A stretch of DNA of 64,000 bases from an uncultured Dysosmobacter sp. (GCA_947625655.1 CANQPD010000002.1:306255-370254), one strand, 5' to 3'. Counted from the stretch's first letter, positions 44,096 to 53,254 are shown. A program made the numbers and translations. Notes: generated by a model from the letters alone, not told the origin.

Positions 44096-45340
44096 ATGGC
44101 TAACACGACCAAGAATCGATCCCTGTGGCAGCAGTACAAGATGCCCATTCTGCTGCTGGGCGGCATCGCCATCGGCTCTATCATCGGCATCATTTCCCCC
44201 GCCGCCGGGCAGACCGTAAAGCCCATCGGCGACATCTTCCTGAACCTGCTGTTCACCATCGTGGTCCCCCTGGTGTTCGTATCCATCGCCTCCGCCGTGG
44301 GCTGCATGGCCAGCATGAAGCGTCTGGGCAAGATCCTGGGCGGCACCATCGTCACCTTTCTGGCCACCGGCGCCATTGCCGGCGTCTGCGTCCTCACCTG
44401 GGTCAATCTCTTCAGCCCCTCCGCCGGCACCAGCATCGAAATGGGCGCCGCCGAGATGGGCGAGGCCCAGACCGCCGCTGAAATGATCGTCGGCTCCCTG
44501 ACCGTCAGCGACTTCCCCGAGCTGTGGAGCAAGTCCCACATGCTGCCCCTCATCATTTTCGCCATCATCATCGGCTTCTGCGTGGCCTCCTGCGGCGGCG
44601 AGGAAAGCCCCGTGGGCAAGCTGCTGGCCAACCTGAACTGCATTATCATGAAGTTCGTTTCCGTCATCATGGCCATCGCTCCCATCGGCCTGGGCGCCTA
44701 CTTCGCCAACCTCATCGGCGAGTTCGGCCCCCAGCTGCTGGGCGACTACGGCCGGTCCATGATCGTCTACTATCCCCTGTGCCTGCTGTATGTGGTCATC
44801 TTCTTCCCCCTGTACGCCTTTTTCGCCGGCGGCAAGGCCGGCGTGAAGCAGATGCTGAAGTACATCTTCGCCCCCGCCGTCACCGCCTTTGCCACCCAGA
44901 GCTCCGCCGCCACCCTGCCGGTCAACAAGGAGGCCTGCGACAGCATCGGCGTGCCCAAGGACGTCAGCGACCTGGTGCTGCCCATGGGCTGCACCATGCA
45001 CATGGACGGCTCCGTCCTCAGCTCCATCGTGAAGATCGCGTTCCTCTTCGGCGTCTTCAACATGCCCTTCACCGGCGTGGGCACCTACGCCATGGCCATG
45101 GCAGTGGCCATTCTCAGCGCCTTTGTGCTCTCCGGCGCTCCCGGCGGCGGCCTGGTGGGCGAAATGCTGATCGTCAGCATGTTCGGCTTCCCCGCCGAGG
45201 CCTTCCCTCTGATCGCCACCCTGGGCTTCCTGTTCGATCCCGCCGCCACCTGCCTCAACGCCTCCGGCGACACCATCGCCTCCATGATGGTCACCCGCAT
45301 CGTGGAGGGCAGGGACTGGCTGAGCAAGAAGGCCCAGTAA
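44096..45340 (+). CDS. Dicarboxylate/amino acid:cation symporter (DAACS family)
   Basis: 414 residues, eight helices and two re-entrant loops. LLGGIAIGSIIGIISPAAG, the LFTIVVPLVFVSIASAV segment, the serine-rich loop TAFATQSSAATLPV (HP1) and the M-D-G-S motif in LPMGCTMHMDGSVLSS identify the GltP/SstT group. It imports an amino acid or C4-dicarboxylate with Na+ or H+. Its place between a C-S lyase and RidA suggests cystine, cysteine or serine as cargo. The ATG at 44096 (MANTTKNR) has GGAG ten bases upstream. Confidence 0.92.
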   Translation: MANTTKNRSLWQQYKMPILLLGGIAIGSIIGIISPAAGQTVKPIGDIFLNLLFTIVVPLVFVSIASAVGCMASMKRLGKILGGTIVTFLATGAIAGVCVLTWVNLFSPSAGTSIEMGAAEMGEAQTAAEMIVGSLTVSDFPELWSKSHMLPLIIFAIIIGFCVASCGGEESPVGKLLANLNCIIMKFVSVIMAIAPIGLGAYFANLIGEFGPQLLGDYGRSMIVYYPLCLLYVVIFFPLYAFFAGGKAGVKQMLKYIFAPAVTAFATQSSAATLPVNKEACDSIGVPKDVSDLVLPMGCTMHMDGSVLSSIVKIAFLFGVFNMPFTGVGTYAMAMAVAILSAFVLSGAPGGGLVGEMLIVSMFGFPAEAFPLIATLGFLFDPAATCLNASGDTIASMMVTRIVEGRDWLSKKAQ

Positions 45341-45370
45341 GAACTTCTGTATTCATAAGGAGATATCACC

Positions 45371-45739
45371 ATGAACATCTTAGAAACCAAGAACGCCCCC
45401 GGCGCCATCGGCCCCTACTCCCAGGGCTATGAGGTCAACGGCTTCGTCTTCACCTCCGGCCAGATCCCCGTGGACCCCGCAGACGGCCAGATCCCCGAGG
45501 GCATCGCCGCCCAGGCGGAGCAGAGCTGCAAAAACGTGGGCGCCATTCTGGAAGCCGCCGGCACCGGCTTTGACAGGGTCTTCAAGACCACCTGCTTCCT
45601 GGCGGATATGGGCGACTTTGCCGCCTTTAACGAGGTCTATGCCCGGTATTTCGTCTCCAAGCCCGCCCGCAGCTGCGTGGCGGTGAAGGACCTGCCCAAG
45701 GGCGTTCTCTGCGAGATTGAAGCCATTGCCGTGAAATAA
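45371..45739 (+). CDS. ridA: RidA family reactive imine/enamine deaminase
   Basis: 122 residues. NAPGAIGPYSQGYEVNGFVFTSGQIPVDP at the N-terminus, the catalytic Arg in FKTTCFLADMGDFAAFNEVYARYF...PARSCVAVKDLPKG (R105 in the ARS context) and a C-terminal IEAIAV give a complete RidA. It hydrolyses 2-aminoacrylate and related imines. In this operon that intermediate is made by the PatB-type lyase (and serine/cysteine dehydratase), so RidA protects PLP enzymes from it. Confidence 0.95.
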   Translation: MNILETKNAPGAIGPYSQGYEVNGFVFTSGQIPVDPADGQIPEGIAAQAEQSCKNVGAILEAAGTGFDRVFKTTCFLADMGDFAAFNEVYARYFVSKPARSCVAVKDLPKGVLCEIEAIAVK

Positions 45740-45764
45740 CCGCAGACATAAAAAGGAGCGTTTT

Positions 45765-46016
45765 ATGAAAGTCACCGTGATTGGAAGCCACCTGTGCCCC
45801 GACACCCTGTACGCCCTGAACCGTCTCTCCGCGGCCAAGGCGGAGATCGAGTTCAAAAACCTCTCCGCCAGCCTGTCCGACCTGAAGGCCTACCTGGCCC
45901 AGCGGGACAGCAATCCCCTGTACGCCGGCATCCGGGCAAATGGCGGCATCGGCATCCCCTGCTTCGTGCTGGAGGACGGCCGCACCACCCTGGATCTGGA
46001 CGAAGTCCTGGGGTAA
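45765..46016 (+). CDS. Small glutaredoxin-related protein
   Basis: 83 residues. MKVTVIGSHLCPDTLYALNRLSAAKAEIEFKNLSASLSDLKAYL is a thioredoxin-fold start with a single-cysteine CPDT in place of CPYC, and GIGIPCFVLEDG supplies the cis-proline and another Cys. Similar short proteins accompany cysteine/serine breakdown genes in Clostridia; a role in handling thiols or persulfides is a guess. Strong AAAGGAG upstream, 25 bp after ridA; a terminator closes the operon. Confidence 0.8.
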   Translation: MKVTVIGSHLCPDTLYALNRLSAAKAEIEFKNLSASLSDLKAYLAQRDSNPLYAGIRANGGIGIPCFVLEDGRTTLDLDEVLG

Positions 46017-46034
46017 ATCCTCCCTCTAAAACGC

Positions 46035-46068
46035 AAAACCGGAGACGGCTGATGCCGCCTCCGGTTTT
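46035..46068 (+). terminator. Terminator of the patB operon
   Basis: AAAACCGGAG (46035-46044) pairs with CTCCGGTTTT (46059-46068) with an inner GCGGC-type stem; flanked by A and T runs on both sides. Confidence 0.88.
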
Positions 46069-46231
46069 GTATTTTCCGTGCCGGCTGCCCCAAAATCTTC
46101 AAATTTCAAAAATAACCTCAGAATTGTCCAGTAGATATTCTTCCGCTGTTTTTGTAGAATATAATTATACTCCAGCAAGTATCCCTGTTGCTTTTTAGGC
46201 AAAACAACGATTTAAAGGAGGATTTTTCAGT

Positions 46232-47629
46232 ATGAAAAAGCGGTTTCTTGCATTTGCGCTGACTCTTGCCATGATGATGACCCTGCTGGCCGGCTGCGGC
46301 GGCGGTGGCACCGAGCAGACCCAGCAGCCCGCCGACAGCGGCGAGGAGCCCCCCAAGACCGAAGAGCCCGCGACGGAGCTGACCGCCACCCAGAAGATCA
46401 TCGCCGAGGCCGAGGGCATGACCCTGGAGGAGCTGGCCCAGAAGGCCATTGAGGAGTCCAACGGCAAGACCTTCCTGGGCGTTGGCAACTCCAGCCGCGG
46501 CAAGAGCGCCCTGCCCCTGTTCATCGAGTATCTGCAGACCATCGACCCCTCCTACAATATGGAGTTCGAGTGGCAGCAGCCCAAGAACAACAAGATCTTT
46601 GACCAGCTGACCGCCGACTCCCTGAAGGACACCGGTACTTACGCCATGACCCTGATCCAGGACGGCAACCAGATCGAGAGCAAGATGGTCCAGACCGGCA
46701 TTCTGGACACCTTCATCCCCAAGGACTGGGCCGACGCCAACGGCACCACCGCCGACGATTACGAGGGCTATCTGCCCCTGCAGACCCTGAACAAGGTCTT
46801 CATGTACAACAACACCGGCTCCAAGACCTATGACAACTGCTGGGACTTCGTGGCCGAGGGCGAGCACGGACTGTACATGGACATCGACTCCGAGATCGTC
46901 GGCAAGAACTTCCTGTACATGCTGACCGAGGATACATACGCCGGCTGGCTGAAGGAGGCCTTCGAGGCCCTGTCCGCCGATGAGCAGGCCTACTTCCAGC
47001 CCACCATCAACGCCATGGAGTCCGAGGCCGCCGACCTGGGCCTGGGCGCCGACGGCAAGTACGCGCTGGCCTGGATCAAGCTGTGGGTGGAGTCCTACAA
47101 CGCTCAGACCGACGACGGCCCCATCTGCAACACCCTGGTTGACAAGTCCGCCACCGACCAGTTCGGCCTGCTGGTGTACTCCAAGCTGCGCTCCGTGGAG
47201 GAGTCCAGCTCCGTCTCCGTCAACAACATCAACGTTGCCGCCTATGACGACGGCTACACCGGCATCGGCGGCTTTGGCTACTGCCACTATCTGTTCGTCA
47301 CCGACAACAGCCCCCTGCCCTGGACCGCCTGCGCCTTCATCGCCTATATGACCTGCACCACCGACGGCTTCTCCGCCTGGGGCAAGGACATGGGCGGCTA
47401 CTCCTCCAACCCCACCGTGGCCGCTGAGAACGAGGAGATCTATCACCACCAGACCGGCGGCATGGCCGAGGACGGCACCACCGTGGAATTCGCCGCCAAG
47501 AACGACGCCGGCTACGACTGGTGGACCACCGACGGCAAGCTGGTCCTGGAGGATCCTGAGTACTGCGCCTCCGTGGCCTTTACCGTGGGCAGCTGGATCG
47601 AGATGCTGACCAAGTACAGCGCGGGCTGA
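46232..47629 (+). CDS. ABC transporter substrate-binding lipoprotein (extracellular solute-binding protein)
   Basis: 465 residues. Lipoprotein signal MKKRFLAFALTLAMMMTLLAGC, an acidic Pro/Glu linker, then a type II binding fold (FLGVGNSSRGKSALPLFIEYLQTIDP; the C-terminal region carries YLFVTDNSPLPWTACAFIAYMTC). It belongs near the iron(III)/spermidine/sugar-phosphate-type binding proteins, but I cannot name the substrate. It is followed after a strong hairpin by a double permease and an ATPase gene, with which it forms one importer. Ribosome site AAAGGAGG at 46214. Confidence 0.82.
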   Translation: MKKRFLAFALTLAMMMTLLAGCGGGGTEQTQQPADSGEEPPKTEEPATELTATQKIIAEAEGMTLEELAQKAIEESNGKTFLGVGNSSRGKSALPLFIEYLQTIDPSYNMEFEWQQPKNNKIFDQLTADSLKDTGTYAMTLIQDGNQIESKMVQTGILDTFIPKDWADANGTTADDYEGYLPLQTLNKVFMYNNTGSKTYDNCWDFVAEGEHGLYMDIDSEIVGKNFLYMLTEDTYAGWLKEAFEALSADEQAYFQPTINAMESEAADLGLGADGKYALAWIKLWVESYNAQTDDGPICNTLVDKSATDQFGLLVYSKLRSVEESSSVSVNNINVAAYDDGYTGIGGFGYCHYLFVTDNSPLPWTACAFIAYMTCTTDGFSAWGKDMGGYSSNPTVAAENEEIYHHQTGGMAEDGTTVEFAAKNDAGYDWWTTDGKLVLEDPEYCASVAFTVGSWIEMLTKYSAG

Positions 47630-47696
47630 TCCCTCCGGGACGCCGCGGCAGACTGATCTTCAAGGCACTGACGTAAAAACAGCCTAGACCAAGCGT

Positions 47697-47748
47697 AAAA
47701 AGTGCCCTTGGAACGGTGTCACGCATACCGCGTCCAAGGGCACTTTTT
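47697..47748 (+). terminator. Strong hairpin between binding-protein and permease genes
   Basis: AAAAAGTGCCCTTGG (47697-47711) pairs with CCAAGGGCACTTTTTT (47733-47748) and ends in six T. It should make the binding protein transcript far more abundant than that of the permease and ATPase. Confidence 0.85.
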
Positions 47749-47841
47749 TAGAACCCGTATGCAAGCCGGGGCCCCGCCCGGTCCCAAACATCCATGCGGG
47801 TCCTTCATCCCGGCCCCGCCGGCCTCGGAAGGGAGAACGAT

Positions 47842-49647
47842 ATGAACCAGTCCATGATCTTCAAAAACAAGCTGAAGACCTATTTTTCCAAGCCCCACAA
47901 CGTCATTTTGCTGCTGATGGGCATTGTGCTCACCTTCAGCACGGTGGCCCCCATCGTCGCCATTGTGGAGGACACCTTCAAGATTCACCCCGGCACCATC
48001 GATCAGCACCTGACCGGGATGGCCTCCGGCTACACGCTGGTGAACTACATCGACCTCTTCACCAGCCGGATGGCCAAATCCAATCTGTGGATGCCCCTGC
48101 TGAACACCGTCCTGCTGGCGGTGGGCACGTGTGTCGTTGCCATCCTTTTCGGCGGGCTCTTCGCCTTCCTCATCACCCGGACCAATCTGGCGTGGCGGAA
48201 GTACCTGAGCTCCATTTTCATCTTCCCCTACATCATGCCCCAGTGGACGCTGGCGGTGGTGTGGCAGAACCTGTTCAACTCCAACGCCGTCACCGGCACC
48301 TCCAACGGCCTGCTGGCCGCCACGTTGGGCGTGAATATGCCCCTGTGGTGGTGCAAGGGCCTGTTCCCCAGCGTGGTGGTTCTGGGACTGCACTACGCCC
48401 CCTTTGCCTACATTCTCATCGGCGGCATCTTCCGCAACATGGACGCCAACCTGGAGGAGGCCGCCACCATCCTGGACACCCCCAAGTGGAAGATCATGTG
48501 CAAGGTCACGCTGCCCATGGTCAAGCCCGCCATTCTCTCCACCATCCTGCTGGTGTTCGGCAGCTCCATGGGCTCCTACCCCGTGCCCCATTACCTGGGC
48601 CTGACGACGCTTGCCACCAAATACGTGTCCATGAACTCCAAATACACCGGTGAGGCCAGCATCCTGGCCATCATCATGATGTTCTTCGGCGTGGCCATCA
48701 TGCTTTTAAACCAGATCAGCCTCCAGAGCCGCAAGAGCTACACCACCGTCACCGGCAAATCCGGCCAGATCTCCAAGATCAACCTGGGCCGGGCGGGGAA
48801 GTACGTCATCGCCCTGGTGCTGGTCATCGTCACCTTCTTCACCAGCATCTTCCCCATCGTCTCCTTCGCCTTTGAGACGTTCCTGCCCAACCCCGGCGAC
48901 TACAGCTTCCTGTACACCGGCGACACCAGCAACCTGACCACCAAGTGGTGGGTCACGGATGAGAACATCACGGAAAACGGCATGTACGGCCAGAAGGGCA
49001 TCCTCCACAACGAGACCATCTGGCACGCCTTCCGGGGCACCATCCTGGTCAGCGTGTGCTGCGCGCTGCTGGCGGGCACCATCGGCACCCTGATCGGCTA
49101 CGCCGTGGCCAAGAGCCGACGAAGTAAGTGGGCAAACTACGTCAACTCCGTGGCGTTTCTGCCCTATCTGATGCCCTCCATTGCCGTGGGCGTGGCCTTC
49201 TTCATTCTGTTTTCCAACGAGCATGTGAACCTGTTCAACACCTACACCCTGCTCATCATCGTGGGCACCATCAAGTACATCCCCTTCGCCAGCCGCAGTT
49301 CCCTGAACTCCATGCTCCAGCTCTCCGGCGAGATCGAGGAGGCGGCCATCATCCAGGACATCCCCTGGATCAAGCGGATGACCCGCATCATCATCCCCAT
49401 CCAGAAATCCTCCATCATCAGCGGCTATCTGCTGCCCTTCATGACCTGCCTGCGGGAGCTGAGCCTGTTCATGCTGCTGTGCGTCCAGGGCTTCATCCTC
49501 TCCACCACGCTGGACTACTTCGACGAGATGGGCCTGTACGCCTTCTCCAGCGGCATCAACCTGATCCTCATTATCACCATTCTGGTCTGCAACACCCTTG
49601 TGAACAAAGTTACCGGCGCCAGCCTGGACAAGGGAATAGGAGGTTAA
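47842..49647 (+). CDS. ABC transporter permease, fused two-domain type (AfuB/PotB-PotC-like)
   Basis: 601 residues with two homologous halves, each with about six membrane helices and an EAA coupling loop (first half LEEAATILDTPKWKIMCKVTLPMVKPAI near 207-234; second half IEEAAIIQDIPWIKRMTRIIIPIQKSSI near 500-527). The halves are joined by a long cytoplasmic or extracellular stretch. This is the arrangement of AfuB/FbpB permeases for iron or sugar phosphates. The ATG at 47842 follows GAAGGGAG. The ATPase gene starts three bases after its stop. Confidence 0.9.
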   Translation: MNQSMIFKNKLKTYFSKPHNVILLLMGIVLTFSTVAPIVAIVEDTFKIHPGTIDQHLTGMASGYTLVNYIDLFTSRMAKSNLWMPLLNTVLLAVGTCVVAILFGGLFAFLITRTNLAWRKYLSSIFIFPYIMPQWTLAVVWQNLFNSNAVTGTSNGLLAATLGVNMPLWWCKGLFPSVVVLGLHYAPFAYILIGGIFRNMDANLEEAATILDTPKWKIMCKVTLPMVKPAILSTILLVFGSSMGSYPVPHYLGLTTLATKYVSMNSKYTGEASILAIIMMFFGVAIMLLNQISLQSRKSYTTVTGKSGQISKINLGRAGKYVIALVLVIVTFFTSIFPIVSFAFETFLPNPGDYSFLYTGDTSNLTTKWWVTDENITENGMYGQKGILHNETIWHAFRGTILVSVCCALLAGTIGTLIGYAVAKSRRSKWANYVNSVAFLPYLMPSIAVGVAFFILFSNEHVNLFNTYTLLIIVGTIKYIPFASRSSLNSMLQLSGEIEEAAIIQDIPWIKRMTRIIIPIQKSSIISGYLLPFMTCLRELSLFMLLCVQGFILSTTLDYFDEMGLYAFSSGINLILIITILVCNTLVNKVTGASLDKGIGG

Positions 49648-49650
49648 ACC

Positions 49651-51297
49651 ATGCCTGAAATCGTATTGACACACGTGACAAAGCGCTGGGACAAATTCTA
49701 CGCCGTGGACGATCTGAACCTGGTCATCGACGACAACGCCTTCGTCACCCTGCTGGGCCCCTCCGGCTGCGGCAAGACCACCACCCTCCGCATGATCGCG
49801 GGCCTGGAGACCCCCACCAGCGGCCGCATCACCATCGGCGACAAGGTGGTCTTCGACAGCGAGGCCGGCATCAACGTGCCCCCCAACAAGCGCAAGGTGG
49901 GCTTCCTGTTCCAGAACTACGCCCTGTGGCCCAACATGACGGTGTACCAGAACATCTCCTTCGGCCTCTCCAACATCAAGGAGGAGCTGCCCAAGATCGA
50001 TCTGGAGGCCCGCCGCGCCGCCGCCCTGATCCGCATTCTGCAAAGGGCGGACGACGTGGTGAAGACCATCCAGGAATGTGTGGACAAGAAGGGCAAGCTG
50101 GACGTCAACAAGGCCCACATCAAGCTCATCGACCGCTACGAGATCTCTCTCAACACCGCGAAAATCCTGATGGGCTACAAGCTCCACGAGTCCATGGAGC
50201 CCGCCACCGTCGCCAAGGCAAAGCTTGCTGAGCTGGAGAAGTCCCTGGCCGCCGCCGAGGAAAAATGCAAAGCCGAGGGCTGCGCCTTCAGCCCGGATTA
50301 CGCCTACTTAAAGGACGGCAAGCCCGTCACCTCCGTCCGCAAGCTCTCCCAGGAGGAGATCGACCTCTCCGTCCGGCGGGTGGCCCGCATCGTGAAGATC
50401 GGCATGTTCATGGACCGCTACCCCGCGGAGCTGTCCGGCGGCCAGCAGCAGCGGGTGGCCATCGCCCGCACCCTGGCGCCGGAGCCCACGGTGCTGTTCA
50501 TGGATGAGCCCCTGAGCAACCTGGATGCCAAGCTCCGGCTGGAGATGCGCTCCGAGCTGCAGCGGCTCCATCTGGAGACCGGCAGCACCTTTGTCTACGT
50601 CACCCACGACCAGATGGAGGCCATGACCCTGGCGACGAAGATCTGCCTCATCGACAACGGCGTTTTGCAGCAGTACGACGCGCCCCTGGACGTGTACGGC
50701 CAGCCCGCCAACCTGTTTGTGGCGGACTTCGTGGGCAATCCCGCCATTAACTTTATCGAGGGCAGGGGCGCCCAGAATGCCGACGGCTCCATCTCCCTGG
50801 CGGCGCTGGACGGTGTGCACCTGGCTTTCCATCCCGCCGCGCCCCTGGATCTGGCGGCCTGGTTCACCCAGGCCGACGCTGCCGATGCGGCCAAACGGGA
50901 GGCGGAGGCCGCCAAGGCCAGCCAGAAGGGCCATGTGGAAAAGGGCAACAAGGACGCCGTCTTCCGCTATCACGTGGCCAAGGTCAACGAGGAAGAGGAC
51001 TTCGGCGACGAAGAGATCCTGACTGACGAAGACCTGGTTCTGGGCGTCCGGCCCGAGTTCCTGGACATCTGCGAAAACGGCGCCCTGGAGGGCGAGATCT
51101 ACTCCGCCATGCCCACCGGCATGGAGACCACCGTGAAAGTCCGTATCGGTGAATACCTGCTGACCGGCGTGGTGTTCGGCGGCGTGCTGTACCAGATCGG
51201 CCAGAAGGTCCGGCTGGACTTCCGGGGGGAAGATGTGGTATTATTCAGCCGCAGGAACGGACGCCTCATCACCCGGGGCAGCCTGTCCGTCCAGTGA
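49651..51297 (+). CDS. ABC transporter ATP-binding protein with a large helical-domain insertion
   Basis: 548 residues; ordinary PotA/AfuC-type ATPases have 350-370. Walker A GPSGCGKTT at 36-44, Q-loop Q88 (FLFQNYALWPNMTVYQN), signature LSGGQQQR at 261-268, Walker B VLFMDEPLSNLD at 281-292, H-loop VTHDQMEAM. The Q-loop to signature distance is 173 residues instead of about 53, so there is an extra ~120-residue helical, Lys/Glu-rich block (about 112-238). A C-terminal TOBE-like domain follows (about 395-540) with another charged insert (ADAADAAKREAEAAKASQKG). It drives the upstream double permease. Confidence 0.9.
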   Translation: MPEIVLTHVTKRWDKFYAVDDLNLVIDDNAFVTLLGPSGCGKTTTLRMIAGLETPTSGRITIGDKVVFDSEAGINVPPNKRKVGFLFQNYALWPNMTVYQNISFGLSNIKEELPKIDLEARRAAALIRILQRADDVVKTIQECVDKKGKLDVNKAHIKLIDRYEISLNTAKILMGYKLHESMEPATVAKAKLAELEKSLAAAEEKCKAEGCAFSPDYAYLKDGKPVTSVRKLSQEEIDLSVRRVARIVKIGMFMDRYPAELSGGQQQRVAIARTLAPEPTVLFMDEPLSNLDAKLRLEMRSELQRLHLETGSTFVYVTHDQMEAMTLATKICLIDNGVLQQYDAPLDVYGQPANLFVADFVGNPAINFIEGRGAQNADGSISLAALDGVHLAFHPAAPLDLAAWFTQADAADAAKREAEAAKASQKGHVEKGNKDAVFRYHVAKVNEEEDFGDEEILTDEDLVLGVRPEFLDICENGALEGEIYSAMPTGMETTVKVRIGEYLLTGVVFGGVLYQIGQKVRLDFRGEDVVLFSRRNGRLITRGSLSVQ

Positions 51298-51369
51298 GCG
51301 ATTTTGTCTGCTGGCCGGCGGAGACCGTGTTTCTCCGCCGGCCCCATACTCTCACGCGCGAGGTTTGTT

Positions 51370-52167
51370 ATGCTGAAACTCATTGCCAGCGATATCGACG
51401 GCACCCTGATGCCCTACGGCGAAAAAGCCCTTTCCCCGGCCCTGTTCGATCTGATCCGCCGCCTGCGTGCCGCCGGGATCCTGTTCTGCCCCGCCTCCGG
51501 GCGGCAGTACCACTCCATGCGGGCGCTGTTTGCCCCGGTGGCGGACGAGGTGTGCTTTTTGTGTGAAAACGGCGGCGTCATCTTCGGCCCCGGCGCCGAG
51601 GAGACCGCCCCCGTCCTCTCCAAAACCGCCATGCCCCGGTCCGACGCCCTGGCCCTGTCCCACGCCATCATGGATATCCCGGAGTGCCAGGTGCTGATCT
51701 CCGGCCAGAACGTCAGCTATGTCTGCGGCTGCGGCGAGGACTTCGTCCGCCGGATGGAGGATCTCCACGGCAATCTGGTGACCCGGGTGGCCCGGGTAGA
51801 GGACATCTCCGAGGACATTTTAAAGGTCACCGCCTTCTGCCCCCGGGAGCTGGACGGTCCGGCGGCCATTCTGGGCCCCCGGTGGGGGGAGACGTACCAC
51901 ATGGCGGAGGCCGGCCCGGTGTGGCTGGACTTCGGCCTTGCCGACAAGGGCACCGGCCTGTGGGGGCTGTGCGGCGCCCTGGGGATCGATCCGGCGGAGA
52001 CGGCGGCCTTCGGCGACAACTGGAACGACGTGCCCATGCTGGAGGCGGCGGGGACCGCCTGGCTGATGTCCTCCGCCGCCCCCGCCCTGCGGGAGCGCTT
52101 CCCCCGGCAGTGCGCCAGCGTGCCGGAGGTGCTGGAGGCCATTTTGCGGGAACTGCCCACCCCATAG
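51370..52167 (+). CDS. HAD superfamily phosphatase (Cof-type)
   Basis: 265 residues. Motif I ASDIDGTLM (nucleophile Asp at about 8, acid Asp at 10), motif II PASGRQ, a C2 cap, motif III Lys in LADKGTGLWGL and motif IV FGDNWNDVPML (about 215). Cof-type HADs dephosphorylate sugar phosphates, PLP or FMN. It follows the ABC importer by 72 bp and precedes the sensor operon, so a phosphorylated sugar substrate is plausible. The ATG at 51370 (MLKLIASD) has GCGAGG upstream; the 22-codon upstream reading is unsupported. Confidence 0.9.
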   Translation: MLKLIASDIDGTLMPYGEKALSPALFDLIRRLRAAGILFCPASGRQYHSMRALFAPVADEVCFLCENGGVIFGPGAEETAPVLSKTAMPRSDALALSHAIMDIPECQVLISGQNVSYVCGCGEDFVRRMEDLHGNLVTRVARVEDISEDILKVTAFCPRELDGPAAILGPRWGETYHMAEAGPVWLDFGLADKGTGLWGLCGALGIDPAETAAFGDNWNDVPMLEAAGTAWLMSSAAPALRERFPRQCASVPEVLEAILRELPTP

Positions 52168-52173
52168 GGAAGA

Positions 52174-52202
52174 TTTACAAATCTTTCCCCCGGTGTTACA
52201 AT
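52174..52202 (+). promoter_or_regulatory. Promoter of the binding protein-kinase-regulator operon
   Basis: TTTACA (52174-52179), 17-nt spacer, TACAAT (52197-52202), 26 nt before the start codon. An imperfect dyad GGGAAGATTT/AAATCTTTCCC (52167-52190 region) overlaps the -35 and could be an operator. Confidence 0.6.
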
Positions 52203-52228
52203 AGCATATCATGAAAGGAGGGATGCGG

Positions 52229-53254
52229 ATGAAAACGCTGCGGATCGCGGCGCTCTGCGCCCTCCTTTTTTTGCTGCCCGCCTGCGGCGCCGCCCGGAGG
52301 GACAGCCAGACCGCCTCTTTTGCCCCGGACGAGGCCAGCCGCCTGACGGTCTACACCTCCCACAAGGAGGAGGTCTATGGCCCCATCGTCAAGGAGTTCG
52401 AGGAGCGGACCGGCGTCTGGGTCCAGGTGGTCACCGGCGGTACCAACGAGCTTTTGGAGCGCATCGCCGCCGAGGCGGAGTCCCCGGTGTGCGATGTGAT
52501 GTTCGGCGGCGGTGTGGAGAGCCTTCTGGCCTACGCCGGCTACTTTGAGCCCTACACCTGCTCCAGCGCCGCCTCTTTGAAGCAGGGCCTCCGCCCGGAG
52601 GGGGACACCTGGACGCCCTTTTCCTCTCTGCCGGTGGTGCTGATCTACAACACCAAGCTGGTCTCCCCGGGAGAGGTCACCGGCTGGGCCGATCTGCTGG
52701 ACCCCCTCTGGCGGGGGAAGATCGCCTTTGCGGCCCCCACCGTCTCCGGCTCCAGCTATACCGCCGCCATCACCATGCTCTCCTGCCTGCCGGGGGACGA
52801 CTGGGACGTGATCGGCCGGTTTGTGGAAAACCTGAACGGCAGCATCCTGCAGGACTCCGGCGACGTGGTCAGCGTGGTGTCCGTGGGCAGCCGGTACATC
52901 GGCGTCACGTTGGAGGAGACCGCCTTAAAGCGCCAGGCCCAGGGGGCTGACATCGCCATCGTCTACCCGGAGGAGGGCACCAGCAACCTGCCGGACGGCG
53001 CGGCGCTGATCGACGGCGCGCCCCACCGGGAAAACGCTATGGCCTTTTTGGAATTCACCCAGAGCGAGGACGTCCAGTCCCTGGTGGTCAACGACTTCGC
53101 CCGCCGCTCCGTCCGGGTGGACGTGGCGGACCGGGACACCCTGCCGCCGGAATCTGAGCTGCACATCATCGATTACGACGTGGCCTGGGCCTCCGGGATC
53201 AAAGAGGAATTCCTCCGCCGCTGGACGGAGCTGTGCGGGGAGGCGGGCACATGA
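52229..53254 (+). CDS. Substrate-binding lipoprotein of a three-component sensor (HptA/PgtC-like)
   Basis: 341 residues. Lipoprotein signal ending LLPAC (about 18), then a type II binding fold of the iron/hexose-phosphate class (LTVYTSHKEEVYGPIVKEFEERTGVWVQVV; VVLIYNTKLV; WADLLDPLWRGKIAFAAPTVSGSSYTA). It precedes and overlaps (ATGA) a YesM-type kinase gene, with an AraC-type regulator after that: the same order as hptA-hptS-hptR of Staphylococcus, where HptA detects external glucose-6-phosphate, and like pgtC-B-A. It probably reports a ligand to the kinase rather than feeding a transporter. The ATG at 52229 is chosen for its distance from AAAGGAGG; two earlier in-frame ATGs are too close. Confidence 0.85.
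   Translation: MKTLRIAALCALLFLLPACGAARRDSQTASFAPDEASRLTVYTSHKEEVYGPIVKEFEERTGVWVQVVTGGTNELLERIAAEAESPVCDVMFGGGVESLLAYAGYFEPYTCSSAASLKQGLRPEGDTWTPFSSLPVVLIYNTKLVSPGEVTGWADLLDPLWRGKIAFAAPTVSGSSYTAAITMLSCLPGDDWDVIGRFVENLNGSILQDSGDVVSVVSVGSRYIGVTLEETALKRQAQGADIAIVYPEEGTSNLPDGAALIDGAPHRENAMAFLEFTQSEDVQSLVVNDFARRSVRVDVADRDTLPPESELHIIDYDVAWASGIKEEFLRRWTELCGEAGT

Noticed and set aside
42815..45001. 728-codon minus-strand open frame across the lyase and symporter genes
   Set aside because: It is a shadow of two clear plus-strand genes with full family motifs; the protein is His/Gly-rich with no domain.
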